Shown here: positions 5,503 to 14,300 of the stretch, piece after piece | Layout: every line of letters starts with the position of its first letter | Position numbering within the stretch: the stretch's first letter is position 1 | Assembly (NCBI GenBank): GCA_001779315.1 | Contig: MFJU01000027.1 | Span: 1-49,223 of the forward strand | Direction of reading: 5' to 3' | Length of the DNA stretch: 49,223 nt | DNA from: Candidatus Gottesmanbacteria bacterium RIFCSPLOWO2_01_FULL_42_22 | Lineage (GTDB): Bacteria > Patescibacteriota > Microgenomatia > 2-02-FULL-39-11 | Notes under the pieces: model-generated | Databases searched by the model: none | Seen by the model: the letters and a program-made list of their open reading frames with translations, nothing else | Told to the model about the DNA's origin: nothing | Program-made: the position numbers and the translations under genes

Positions 5503-7338
5503 ATGATACATCAGGAAATCAGAAAAAAATTCATAGATTTTTTTACCTTGCCGCCCAGGAATCATAAAGAGATTCCCTCGGCTGCCCTGGTGCCGGAGAA
5601 TGATCCGACAGTCCTTTTTATCACTGCCGGCATGCATCCTTTAGTCCCTTTTCTTCTGGGCGAGCCCCACCCTTTGGGCAAAAGATTGGTTGATATCCAG
5701 AAGTCTTTCCGCACTGATGACATCGAGGAGGTTGGAGATAGACACCATCACACTTTTTTTGAGATGCTGGGCAACTGGTCTTTGGGCGATTATTTCAAAA
5801 AAGAAGCCATCGGGTGGTCCTTTGAATTTCTGACCTCGGAAAAATGGCAGGGACTGGACCCGCAAAAAATTTATGTTTCCGTCTTCGAAGGAGACAGTGA
5901 TGCTCCCCGGGATGAGGAATCGATCAGAGTCTGGCAAGAGGTTTTCCAAAAGGCAGGCATTAAAGCGGCGGTTGGTGATAAAACTCAAGGGGTGGCCGGA
6001 GATGCCCGCATTTTCCCTTACCCTAAAGCCAAAAACTGGTGGGGGCCGGCCGGGACGACCGGACCCTGCGGGCCTGATTCGGAAATGTTTTATGATACCG
6101 GATTTAATACGCATAAAAAGGAAATTCATGGCGCGGTCTGCCACATAAATTGCGATTGCGGCCGCTATCTGGAGATCTGGAACGATGTTTTTATGGAATT
6201 TAACAAAAAGCCGGACGGGTCATACGAGCCTCTGAAGCAGAAAAACGTCGATACCGGTATGGGCATGGAAAGGATGGTTGCTTTGACTTCGTGGTTGCGG
6301 AAAATCATTGCCGAGCCTGACCCTTATTTAACCGACCTCTTCAAAATTGCCCGTATGAAACTCGTAGAGATTTCAGGGCGCGATTATGAGGAACCGTTTG
6401 TCAGACCGATGCGTATCATCCTTGACCATACCCGGGCAGCAGTTTTTTTGATGTCAGACGGGGTGGAACCGGGCAACAAAGAACGGGGTTATATCTTGAG
6501 ACGTTTGATCAGAAGATCCATCCGCCAGAGCCAGAAATTGGGCATTATCCGCGATTTTCTGGCCGAACTGGCCGAAGATTTCACCCATATTTACTCCGCT
6601 TCCTATCCGGATCTGAAAACTAATTTGCCCTCCATACAAAAGATGCTGGAAAGCGAAGAGGTTAAATTCCGCAAATTGCTGGACCGCGGTTTGCGGGAGA
6701 TTGAAAGGATGAAAATACTGGACGGTAAAATTGCTTTTGACCTTTACCAGTCTTACGGCTTTCCGCCGGAGCTGACCTTTGAAATTGCCCTCGAGCGCGG
6801 AGAAAAAATTGAGAGGAGCGAATTTGATGAGGAATTTGCCAAACATCAGGAAAAATCGAGGACGGCCACAAAAGGCGTTTTCAAAGGCGGCCTTCAGGAC
6901 CATTCGGAAAAAACGACCGGGCTTCATACCGCCACCCATCTTCTTCAGCAGGCTCTGCGGCAGGTTTTGGGCAAAGAGGTCCGGCAAAAAGGCAGCCATA
7001 TTACGGCGGAACGGCTCAGATTTGATTTTATCCATGAGGGAAAAATGACGGAAAGCCAGATTCTGGAGACGGAAAACATCGTCAATAGGGAGATCAAAAA
7101 AAATCTGGGAGTTTCCTTTCAAATTGAAGCGATAGACAAAGCCGTCAAAAGTGGCGCTCTGACGGTCCCGGGAGCCCAATATCCGGAAAAGGTCAAAGTT
7201 TATTCAATCGGCAAATTTTCCAGAGAGGTTTGCGGCGGGCCTCATGTTGACTTTACAGGCAAACTCGGAAAGTTTAAGATAATTAAAGAGGAAGCTTCCG
7301 GCTCACTAAACAGAAGAATCTACGCCATCCTGGAGTAA
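5503..7338 (+). CDS. alaS: Alanyl-tRNA synthetase, short form
   Basis: Charges tRNA-Ala with alanine. The 611 residues start correctly for the family (EIRKKFIDFF, LVPENDPTVLFITAGM). The class II core includes motif 2-like HHHTFFEMLGNWS and motif 3 GMGMERM (about 250-256). The tRNA-binding region follows, then the editing domain with zinc ligands HTATH (475-479) and CGGPH (Cys577, His581). The protein ends about 30 residues later. The C-terminal coiled-coil/C-Ala (DHHA1) domain of the usual 850-880-residue enzyme is absent. The frame ends normally with TAA and the next gene follows, so this is a compact form and not a broken one. It is controlled by the T-box upstream. Confidence 0.96.
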   Translation: MIHQEIRKKFIDFFTLPPRNHKEIPSAALVPENDPTVLFITAGMHPLVPFLLGEPHPLGKRLVDIQKSFRTDDIEEVGDRHHHTFFEMLGNWSLGDYFKKEAIGWSFEFLTSEKWQGLDPQKIYVSVFEGDSDAPRDEESIRVWQEVFQKAGIKAAVGDKTQGVAGDARIFPYPKAKNWWGPAGTTGPCGPDSEMFYDTGFNTHKKEIHGAVCHINCDCGRYLEIWNDVFMEFNKKPDGSYEPLKQKNVDTGMGMERMVALTSWLRKIIAEPDPYLTDLFKIARMKLVEISGRDYEEPFVRPMRIILDHTRAAVFLMSDGVEPGNKERGYILRRLIRRSIRQSQKLGIIRDFLAELAEDFTHIYSASYPDLKTNLPSIQKMLESEEVKFRKLLDRGLREIERMKILDGKIAFDLYQSYGFPPELTFEIALERGEKIERSEFDEEFAKHQEKSRTATKGVFKGGLQDHSEKTTGLHTATHLLQQALRQVLGKEVRQKGSHITAERLRFDFIHEGKMTESQILETENIVNREIKKNLGVSFQIEAIDKAVKSGALTVPGAQYPEKVKVYSIGKFSREVCGGPHVDFTGKLGKFKIIKEEASGSLNRRIYAILE

Positions 7339-7360
7339 CAGGAGTTTCCTTTATTGATTC

Positions 7361-9511
7361 ATGTCTTTACTGTCTCAGATCCTGCCTAGAAAAGAATCGA
7401 AAGAATATTTTCTGACCCTGGGTATTGAAGAAAATTTCATCAGGGCTGCTGTCATCGAGCTCTTCCACGGCAAGGCCAAAATTTTGGGAATAGGCAAAAG
7501 CGAATTTTCTGAGGAGAAAAATGAATCCGAGGCCTGCGATATCGCCATCACTATGGCTGAAAAAGCTTCTGGAGCAGACCTTCTGACCGAAAAAGTCATC
7601 TTTGCCCTCCCTCAAATTTATCTGGATGGGGAAAACGTCAAACCGGAATATTTAAAAAGGCTCAAAAAAGTCACCAAAGAATTAAACCTCAAAGCCCACG
7701 GTTTTATCGATTACTCGTCGGCCATCAGTTTCTATCTGGAAAACAGCGAGGGCTCCCCGGCTACCGTTATCCTGATGGACATAGCGCGAAACCACATGAC
7801 TGTGTCCCTGGTCAGAATCGGTAAAGTCGCCAAGAATATTATTGTGCAAAGGGGAACATCATTGGTGGAAGATTTCACTTCCGCCCTGCCCCAATTGCAG
7901 GCGGAAATCCTGCCTTCCCGGATTATCCTTTATGATAACTTGGAAAATACCGAAGACCACAAAGAGGAGCTTCTGAAATTTCCCTGGCACAAACATTCGA
8001 TATTTATGCATACCCCCAAAATAGAAGTGCTGTCCAATGAAAAAATCCTGACGGCCATTGTTGAGGCAGCCAGTACTTCATTTTTACCTGCCCCACCGGA
8101 TGGCAGGCCTACCCTGCCGGAAGAGGTACCGGACGGGGCAGTTGAGGAAACCGTCAAAGAAACTGGAGAGGTTATTGAGGAAGCCGCAGATGAAATAATC
8201 GGCCAAAATAGGGAAACTGCGGTTGAAGCCGATATAAAAGGGGAAAATTTCGGTTTTGTCGAGGAATCAACCCTTCCTTTGGAGACTGAACCGCTTAAAA
8301 CCTCCGGGAGGAAATTAAATTTGCCGCAGGTTAAATTACCGGAACTAAAATTACCCGGTTTCCGTTTTCCTAACCTATCCATACCGGGTAAAAGTCCCCT
8401 GTTTATCGCCGGAATTTTGGTATTGGCAGCTTTAGTCTTTCTGGGCATTTCAGTCATGAATTATCCCAAAGCCACCGTTAACCTGATTGTTTTTCCCCTG
8501 AAATCAGAACAAAATCTGAAGGCGGTTTTTGCCACTGAAGGCAAATCTGACGGGGCCGTCACCGCCAGAACCGAAAGCCTCGAAGTCGAAGGGTCAAAAA
8601 AAGCGGCTACTTCCGGCAAAGCGCAAATCGGCGACAAAGCAACCGGCGAAGTAACTATCTACAACAAAACCACCTCAGGAAAAACTTTTACCAAAAGCAT
8701 GGTCCTGACCAACGGCCCTCTTAAATTTACCTTAAATGATGAAGTAAAAGTCGCCTCAGCTTCCGAAACGAGCGACGGAATCACCTTCGGCAAGACAGGT
8801 GCTAAAATTACCGCCCAGGCTATTGGCCCGGAGGGAAATTTGCCAGCCCAATCAGAGTTTAAATTTACGGACCTCTCGGAAATTGTGGCCACCGCTAAAA
8901 ATTCCCAGGCTTTATCAGGAGGCACCAGCCGCGAAATACCCTCTGTTTCCAGGGAAGACCGGCTGAAAATGGAGGAAGCGCTGCTGACAGAACTTATCGG
9001 CCAGGCAAAACAAAAACTGGCCGGGAAATTGAATGCGGGAGAAAGGCTTTTGGACGAACCGGTCAATACCGTCGTCTCAGCCAAAAAATTCTCGGCAGAG
9101 GCAGGATCAGAAGCCAAAGAACTGACACTGGATATGAAAGTAAAAGTCGAAGTTTATATTTATAACCAGAAGGATCTGGAAGAGCTGGCCCGAACACGCG
9201 AAATAAAAGAAATACCTGATTTCAGGCTGGACCCTGACAAGCTTTCCATCAAGGTGGTGGAAGCGGAAAAGACTAAAACAGGAGAAATTAATACCAGCCT
9301 TAAACTGACTTCATATTATCTGCCGGTAATTGACGCGGATAAAATTGCCCTGGATCTTTCCGGAAAAAGTTACCGTGAGGCGGAGGAGCTTTTAATAAAG
9401 GTCAACCATGTGGCTGGTTTTCAGATAATTGCGGACAAATCACTGCCCTTTTTTGATAAAATACTTCCCACAGGAGCCAAAAATATCACCCTCAGAGTCA
9501 TTGCCAGATAA
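7361..9511 (+). CDS. PilM-like / baseplate J-like membrane protein
   Basis: A 716-residue protein with three parts. Residues about 15-230 look like the actin-fold (ASKHA) domain of PilM (LTLGIEENFIRAAVIEL near the start, ILMDIARNHMTVSLVRIG near 140). Residues about 245-340 form an acidic, then Pro/Leu-rich linker. A membrane helix at about 345-367 (SPLFIAGILVLAALVFLGISV) leads to a C-terminal beta-rich region (PKATVNLIVFP..., GEVTIYNKTTSGKTF) of the kind annotated in CPR genomes as baseplate J/gp47-like. It probably links a cytoplasmic ring to an outside structure. The sortase follows after 3 nt. The only SD-like CAGGAG is 16 nt from the ATG. Confidence 0.7.
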   Translation: MSLLSQILPRKESKEYFLTLGIEENFIRAAVIELFHGKAKILGIGKSEFSEEKNESEACDIAITMAEKASGADLLTEKVIFALPQIYLDGENVKPEYLKRLKKVTKELNLKAHGFIDYSSAISFYLENSEGSPATVILMDIARNHMTVSLVRIGKVAKNIIVQRGTSLVEDFTSALPQLQAEILPSRIILYDNLENTEDHKEELLKFPWHKHSIFMHTPKIEVLSNEKILTAIVEAASTSFLPAPPDGRPTLPEEVPDGAVEETVKETGEVIEEAADEIIGQNRETAVEADIKGENFGFVEESTLPLETEPLKTSGRKLNLPQVKLPELKLPGFRFPNLSIPGKSPLFIAGILVLAALVFLGISVMNYPKATVNLIVFPLKSEQNLKAVFATEGKSDGAVTARTESLEVEGSKKAATSGKAQIGDKATGEVTIYNKTTSGKTFTKSMVLTNGPLKFTLNDEVKVASASETSDGITFGKTGAKITAQAIGPEGNLPAQSEFKFTDLSEIVATAKNSQALSGGTSREIPSVSREDRLKMEEALLTELIGQAKQKLAGKLNAGERLLDEPVNTVVSAKKFSAEAGSEAKELTLDMKVKVEVYIYNQKDLEELARTREIKEIPDFRLDPDKLSIKVVEAEKTKTGEINTSLKLTSYYLPVIDADKIALDLSGKSYREAEELLIKVNHVAGFQIIADKSLPFFDKILPTGAKNITLRVIAR

Positions 9512-9514
9512 AGG

Positions 9515-10225
9515 ATGGCCTTATATTCTTATACGAAAAATAAAAAAACGCCCCTCAGGAGGTTTTTATCTGCCCTGTCCTTTTTATTTATTTTTTCCGG
9601 CATCCTTATTCTCATCTGGGTCCTTTATCCTATCTTAGCTTTTCAATTTTATTACTCCCCGAAATTTGCCACCCTCATGCGGCCGGTGTCCGAAGCTGAT
9701 GAATCGGAAAATCTGGCTGCCAACCTCTACCGGTCTCTAAGTTCCAATTTTATCGATTATACCCGGGCCAGCGTCTGGTTTCCCAAAGCGGAAAGCGTCA
9801 AATTATCAGACAATCTGAACAACTATTCATTATCCATCCCCCGTCTTGCCATCAAAGATGCCTTCGTTGAAATCGGCGGGGATGACCTTGCCAAAAGTTT
9901 AATCCATTTTACCGGACCGAAACCCGGACAAATCGGCAATCCGGTAATCTTCGGCCATTCCACTCTTTTATGGTTTTATAATCCGTCTGATTACAAATCC
10001 ATCTTTTCCAAACTGCCGGAACTTGAGGAAAACAACGAAATTATTATCGAAAGCGACAAGGTTTTCTATACCTACCGTATTTATGAGATGTTTATCACTT
10101 CCCCCACTGATCTATCTGTTTTAAACCAGACAGATAAAGAAGAAATACTGACTTTGGTTACCTGCGTACCGCCGGGGACATATTTAAAGAGGTTTATAGT
10201 AAAAGCGCGCCTTGTAAAAGTCTGA
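9515..10225 (+). CDS. Sortase
   Basis: Sortases cut sorting signals and join surface proteins to a nucleophile on the cell wall or to another protein. This 236-residue protein has an N-terminal membrane anchor (about 17-43) and a sortase beta-barrel. It carries the catalytic His148 in FGHST, Cys217 in TLVTC and Arg226 in LKRF. Loop content is closest to class D/E-like sortases, but I cannot assign the class. It starts 3 nt after the baseplate-like protein, suggesting that the two are co-expressed. No LPxTG-type substrate is obvious in this window; the C-terminally anchored protein at 24511 lacks a clear motif. Confidence 0.9.
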   Translation: MALYSYTKNKKTPLRRFLSALSFLFIFSGILILIWVLYPILAFQFYYSPKFATLMRPVSEADESENLAANLYRSLSSNFIDYTRASVWFPKAESVKLSDNLNNYSLSIPRLAIKDAFVEIGGDDLAKSLIHFTGPKPGQIGNPVIFGHSTLLWFYNPSDYKSIFSKLPELEENNEIIIESDKVFYTYRIYEMFITSPTDLSVLNQTDKEEILTLVTCVPPGTYLKRFIVKARLVKV

Positions 10226-10265
10226 TCACACCACAGGTATGCTATCATTGAGTATTATTTGAAAT

Positions 10266-11549
10266 ATGGCTGAAAAAACCAAAAAACAAAAACAAATGCA
10301 GTCCCTGGAGGCTCTCTCTGCCATTAAAAAAAAGCTTCTGGGCAAATCCTTAAACTACCGGGAGGTTTTTTCCCTGATGGATGAGGTCGCCAGCCAAAGA
10401 TTAGGACCAGTACTGACTACCTATTTTGTGGCTGCCGGATTCAAAGAAGGCTTTACCAATACCGAACTTTTTTACCTGACTAAAGCCATGGCAGATACAG
10501 GCAGCAAATTGCATTTCCGAGGTATTGTGGCTGATAAACATTCAACCGGAGGCTTAGCCGGCACCAGAACGACGATGATCGTCGTACCGATTGTGGCCGC
10601 CGCCGGTTTCAAAATCCCCAAAAATTCCTCCCGCGCCATCACTACACCGGCCGGCACAGCCGATACCATGGAGGTCTTGGCACCGGTAACTTTCCCGGTT
10701 GAGAAAATAGAGAAAATCGTCAAAAAGGTAGGCGGCTGCATCCTGTGGGGAGGACATCTGGGACTGGCTCCGGCTGATGACATCATCATCCAGGTTGAAG
10801 CGCCCTTATCCTTTGAGTCTTTTGATAAAATCATCGTTTCCATCATGGCTAAAAAAATCGCCTCGGGTACAACCCATCTGGTGTTGGATATTCCGGTCGG
10901 CCCCACCGTCAAAATCAACCATTTCAAAGACGCTGAGATTATTTCCGACAAATTCAAATACCTGGCCAAAAAATTCGGCGTCAAAGTGACAGTTGATATA
11001 AACCAGGCTCTGGAACCGGCCGGACACGGAGTCGGGCCGGCTTTGGAAGCTCGCGATGTATTGAAAGTTCTGGAGCAGAAACCTGACAGGCCTTACGTTT
11101 TAGAAGCTAAAGCTTTAAGACTGGCCGGGAAACTTCTGGACCTCTGTTTTAGCGACACCAAAATCAAGGAAAAAATTAGCGGAGAAGAAACCGCCCGGGA
11201 AATCCTCAGAAGCGGCCGGGCTTTGAAGAAAATGAAGGAAATTATCAAAATACAGGGCGGTGATCCGTCAGTTTCCTCCTATACTGTCCCCTTGGGAAAG
11301 TTTAAATTTGAAGTTGAATCCGGCAAAAAAGGCAGCATTACCAGTTTTAATAATAGAGAGCTGACAGTCATTGCTAAAATTTTAGGCTGTCCCCAGGACA
11401 AGCAGGCCGGTATTTACCTCAACCGCCGGATTGATGAAAAAGTGGACAGAAGGGATATATTATGTATATTATATTCATCGGACAAATGGCGGCTTGAAGA
11501 GGCTAAAGATACCTTAAAGAATCTGCCTATCTATAAAATCGTATCGTGA
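10266..11549 (+). CDS. AMP phosphorylase / thymidine phosphorylase family
   Basis: Splits a nucleotide or nucleoside with phosphate to give a base and a (deoxy)ribose 1-phosphate compound. The 427 residues show the glycosyltransferase-family-3 fold with DKHSTGG (about 87-93), the archaeal-type SSRAITTPAGTADTMEVLAPV (about 120-140) and GGCILWGGHLGLAPADD. These match archaeal AMP phosphorylase better than bacterial DeoA (which reads GRGLGHTGGT at that place). The extra N-terminal domain of about 80 residues of archaeal AMP phosphorylase is missing or very short. No RuBisCO or ribose-1,5-bisphosphate isomerase is in the window. The MltG gene overlaps its stop codon. Confidence 0.85.
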   Translation: MAEKTKKQKQMQSLEALSAIKKKLLGKSLNYREVFSLMDEVASQRLGPVLTTYFVAAGFKEGFTNTELFYLTKAMADTGSKLHFRGIVADKHSTGGLAGTRTTMIVVPIVAAAGFKIPKNSSRAITTPAGTADTMEVLAPVTFPVEKIEKIVKKVGGCILWGGHLGLAPADDIIIQVEAPLSFESFDKIIVSIMAKKIASGTTHLVLDIPVGPTVKINHFKDAEIISDKFKYLAKKFGVKVTVDINQALEPAGHGVGPALEARDVLKVLEQKPDRPYVLEAKALRLAGKLLDLCFSDTKIKEKISGEETAREILRSGRALKKMKEIIKIQGGDPSVSSYTVPLGKFKFEVESGKKGSITSFNNRELTVIAKILGCPQDKQAGIYLNRRIDEKVDRRDILCILYSSDKWRLEEAKDTLKNLPIYKIVS

Positions 11550-12511
11550 AAAAAAAACTGCCGGTACTATTCGTTTTCCTTCTTATCATACTGATCCCCT
11601 TGTTTTTGTGGTGGCAGCAGGCAGCAAAAGCGGTAAATAAGGCAGATTCCGCTTTAATTTCCTTCACCATCTCCCAGGGCGAGACTGTCCGTCAGGTGGC
11701 CGACCGGCTGGAAAAAGAGGGACTGATCAGATCGACAGTCGCCTTCTTTCTCAAAGCCAGATTTACTCCCTTAGGCCAAAATATCCAGGCCGGCGATTTT
11801 GTCTTAAGCCCCTCCATGGAATTATCTACCATTGCCGAATCGCTCCAGCACGGGACTACCGATGTCAGGATTACCATTCCCGAAGGCTGGCGTAATGAAG
11901 AAATCGCTATGAAAATCTCACGGGAATTCGGGTTGCCCGAAAGCGAATTTCTCAAAGTGGCCAAAGAAGGTTATATGTTTCCCGATACCTATCTCATACC
12001 GAAGGAAACCGCCGCTTCCGAAATCGGAGCCATGTTCCTCTCCAATTTCGATAAAAAAGTCAAAACCCTCGATTTAGCCAAAATGGAAGAAAAAGAACTG
12101 ACTCTTGATTCCCTTATCAAAATCGCTTCATTGGTCGAACGCGAAGCCAAACTAAACGAAGACAGACCGATGGTCGCCAGCGTAATTCTAAACCGTCTGG
12201 ATCTGGGCATGAAATTGGATATTGATGCCACTGTCCAGTATGCCCTGGGCTTCCAGCCGGCCCAAAAAAACTGGTGGAAGAAAAATCTCACTTTAGCTGA
12301 TTTAGAAATTGATTCCCCCTATAACACTTATATTATTGCCGGATTGCCGCCTACAGCTATCGCCAATCCCGGGCTGGCCGCCATCAACGCGGTTTTGGAA
12401 ACGCCCGATACCGCTTACCTCTATTATATCGCCGATTCCTCCGGCAAATCCCATTTTGCCGCGGATCTGGAAAGCCACCAGCGCAATATCGCCAAGTACC
12501 TCAACCGCTAA
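11546..12511 (+). CDS. mltG: Endolytic murein transglycosylase MltG
   Basis: Cuts nascent glycan strands at the membrane and is thought to set glycan length. The 321 residues begin with a GTG that overlaps the previous stop (GTGA). They have one membrane helix (about 4-22), a LysM-like subdomain (SFTISQGETVRQVADRLEKEGLI, about 40-62) and the YceG core. The catalytic Glu lies in ASLVEREAK, followed by the family signature VILNRLDLGMKLDIDATVQYALG and SPYNTYIIAGLPPTAIANPGLAAI. Length is normal. Translational coupling to a phosphorylase gene has no obvious functional meaning. Confidence 0.95.
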   Translation: MKKKLPVLFVFLLIILIPLFLWWQQAAKAVNKADSALISFTISQGETVRQVADRLEKEGLIRSTVAFFLKARFTPLGQNIQAGDFVLSPSMELSTIAESLQHGTTDVRITIPEGWRNEEIAMKISREFGLPESEFLKVAKEGYMFPDTYLIPKETAASEIGAMFLSNFDKKVKTLDLAKMEEKELTLDSLIKIASLVEREAKLNEDRPMVASVILNRLDLGMKLDIDATVQYALGFQPAQKNWWKKNLTLADLEIDSPYNTYIIAGLPPTAIANPGLAAINAVLETPDTAYLYYIADSSGKSHFAADLESHQRNIAKYLNR

Positions 12512-12521
12512 AATCATGTGG

Positions 12522-12527
12522 TAAAAT
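12522..12527 (+). promoter_or_regulatory. -10 box of the 32-residue membrane peptide
   Basis: TAAAAT ends 10 nt before the ATG at 12538, giving a predicted leader of only a few bases. No strong -35 box is seen. Confidence 0.35.
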
Positions 12528-12537
12528 ACTTGCACTT

Positions 12538-12636
12538 ATGGCAGGAAAAGAAGGAGAACCGGGCAGAGAAAGGAAATGGCTCAAATGGACAGTTGGTTTG
12601 TGTTTGATCGCCATTGGCCTGATTGCCTTATTTTAA
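12538..12636 (+). CDS. 32-residue single-helix membrane peptide
   Basis: A very short frame: a charged start (MAGKEGEPGRERKWLKW) is followed by one hydrophobic helix (TVGLCLIAIGLIALF) and a TAA stop. A -10-like TAAAAT lies 10 nt upstream. The positive-inside charge pattern predicts the N-terminus in the cytoplasm. The gap of only 12 nt to the DUF2130 gene suggests co-transcription. Function unknown; being so short it could also be chance, but the clean amphipathic layout favours a real peptide. Confidence 0.45.
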   Translation: MAGKEGEPGRERKWLKWTVGLCLIAIGLIALF

Positions 12637-12648
12637 ATCCCTTATCTG

Positions 12649-13746
12649 ATGAACAACCAGTTGAAATGCCCCAAATGCGGAGAATACTTCGAGCCTTCCG
12701 AGGCCTTCAAACACCAGTTTGAGGAACAGATTACCGAAAAAGTCAAAAAGGAAGTCCTTCAAAAAGCTGAGGAAACACTCTCCAAAGAATTGAAAGACAG
12801 GGATGCCCAAATTAGTGAGCTGAAAAAGCGGGCGGAAAAAGCGGAAGAGGAAGAGCTGAAAATCCGCAAGGAAAAACGCGATCTAGAGGAAGCCAAAGCG
12901 AAATTTGAACTGGAAAAACAAAGGCAATTGGACAGCGAGCGGGAAAAAATCCGCCTTAAAGCCGTCGAAGAAATTCAGGAAAAAGACAAGTTTAAATTTG
13001 AGGAATATGAAAAGAAAATGGCCGATATGAAAAAGGCCCTGGATGATGCCACCAAAAAAGCGGCCCAGGGATCGCAGCAGCTGCAGGGTGAAGTTTTGGA
13101 ACTGGATCTTGAGAATCTGTTACGCGAAACCTTTCCCAATGATGAAATTGTCAGCGTGGGCAAAGGCCGTGAAGGAGGAGACATCATCCACAAAGTCAAA
13201 GGCAAGACAGGCAGGCTGGCCGGAGTTATCCTCTGGGAAACCAAACGGGCCAACTGGCAGAAAACTTGGCTGGCCAAACTCCGGGAAGACGGCCGCAAAG
13301 AAGGGTCGACCGTCAATGTCCTGGTTTCGATCAACTTGCCGGATGAAATTTCCAATTTTCAGCTCATCGACGGAGTACTCGTCTGTTCATACAAGTTTGC
13401 CCTGCCCCTGGCCGCCATTATCCGCCGGGATGTCCTGCATATTGCCTATGCCAAGCAGACAGCCGAAAACAAGGAAGAACATCTGGAAGAGCTTTACCGC
13501 TATCTGCAAAGTGAAGCTTTCCGTCACCGCTTCGAGGCTTTTGCCGAAGGCATTATGGGACTGGGTGTTGATTTGGATTATGAAAGAAGGTCGATGGAAA
13601 GGGTCTGGAAAAAGAGGGAGACCCAGATAAGGAGAATGCAGATCAACGCCGCCAAAATGTACGGCGAACTGCAGGGGGTCATGGGCCAGGCCCTGCCGGA
13701 TATCAAAGCATTATCATTGCCGGACGGGCAGGAAAAAGAAGACTGA
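12649..13746 (+). CDS. DUF2130 family protein (coiled coil plus nuclease-like domain)
   Basis: 365 residues. An N-terminal CPKCGEYF half-zinc ribbon (Cys7, Cys10) is followed by a long charged coiled coil (about 25-145). The conserved DUF2130 domain starts at GEVLELDLENLL and contains GGDIIH and ILWETKRANWQKTWL. The E, D and ExK (ETK) arrangement resembles a PD-(D/E)XK nuclease centre. The family is widespread but uncharacterised. Its first base position overlaps the next gene by one nt (TGATG), so it is translationally coupled to ThpR. A DNA or RNA role is inferred only from the fold resemblance. Confidence 0.85.
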   Translation: MNNQLKCPKCGEYFEPSEAFKHQFEEQITEKVKKEVLQKAEETLSKELKDRDAQISELKKRAEKAEEEELKIRKEKRDLEEAKAKFELEKQRQLDSEREKIRLKAVEEIQEKDKFKFEEYEKKMADMKKALDDATKKAAQGSQQLQGEVLELDLENLLRETFPNDEIVSVGKGREGGDIIHKVKGKTGRLAGVILWETKRANWQKTWLAKLREDGRKEGSTVNVLVSINLPDEISNFQLIDGVLVCSYKFALPLAAIIRRDVLHIAYAKQTAENKEEHLEELYRYLQSEAFRHRFEAFAEGIMGLGVDLDYERRSMERVWKKRETQIRRMQINAAKMYGELQGVMGQALPDIKALSLPDGQEKED

Positions 13747-14300
13747 TGAAGAAAAGGCTTTTCCTGGCGCTATCCCTACCTGACAATTACCTTGAACAAT
13801 TTCAGCAATATCAAAGTGGACTGGTGAAAAATGATGAGTTAAGAAAAAGAGGCATCCGCTTGACCCCGAAAGAAAATCTGCATATTACGGTACTTTTTTT
13901 AGGTTACTTGGAAGAAGAAGAAATCGGATTGATTTTTGGGGCAGTAAAAAAAGTCTGCCGGATGATTACTCCATTTTCTCTGGAATTTTCTGAAACGCAG
14001 ATGAACAGGCTGGTTTGGGCAGTTTTTGAAAAAAATGAAATTTATGAAAAACTGAAAAATCTGCTGGAAGAAGAACTGGCAGGAATAATCGGAGAAAATT
14101 TCCGGGAGAAAAACCGTAAAACTATCATCCATGCTACCCTGGCACGCTTTAAAAAAGAAGGCGGGAAAATTACATTGCCGCAAATGAGGATGGCAGACGG
14201 AAAATTTAGGTGTGATAAAATTCTGTTTTTCGAATCACAACTTAGAAGCACCGGACCGGTTTATTCAGTCATCGGGGAATTTAAATTTAATGAAAAATAA
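13746..14300 (+). CDS. thpR: RNA 2',3'-cyclic phosphodiesterase (ThpR, 2'-5' RNA ligase family)
   Basis: A 2H phosphoesterase that opens 2',3'-cyclic phosphates on RNA ends. The 184 residues carry both HxTx motifs, HITV (about residue 46) and HATL (about residue 125), at the usual spacing, and the family start KRLFLALSLPD. Length is normal. It overlaps the DUF2130 stop by one base and the following MGMT-like gene by 11 nt, so all three are probably made from one mRNA. Confidence 0.9.
   Translation: MKKRLFLALSLPDNYLEQFQQYQSGLVKNDELRKRGIRLTPKENLHITVLFLGYLEEEEIGLIFGAVKKVCRMITPFSLEFSETQMNRLVWAVFEKNEIYEKLKNLLEEELAGIIGENFREKNRKTIIHATLARFKKEGGKITLPQMRMADGKFRCDKILFFESQLRSTGPVYSVIGEFKFNEK

Noticed and set aside
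10205-10266. Promoter before the AMP phosphorylase (TATGCT, TATCAT)
   Set aside because: Candidate -10 boxes exist, but no -35 has acceptable spacing; read-through from the sortase gene is as likely.
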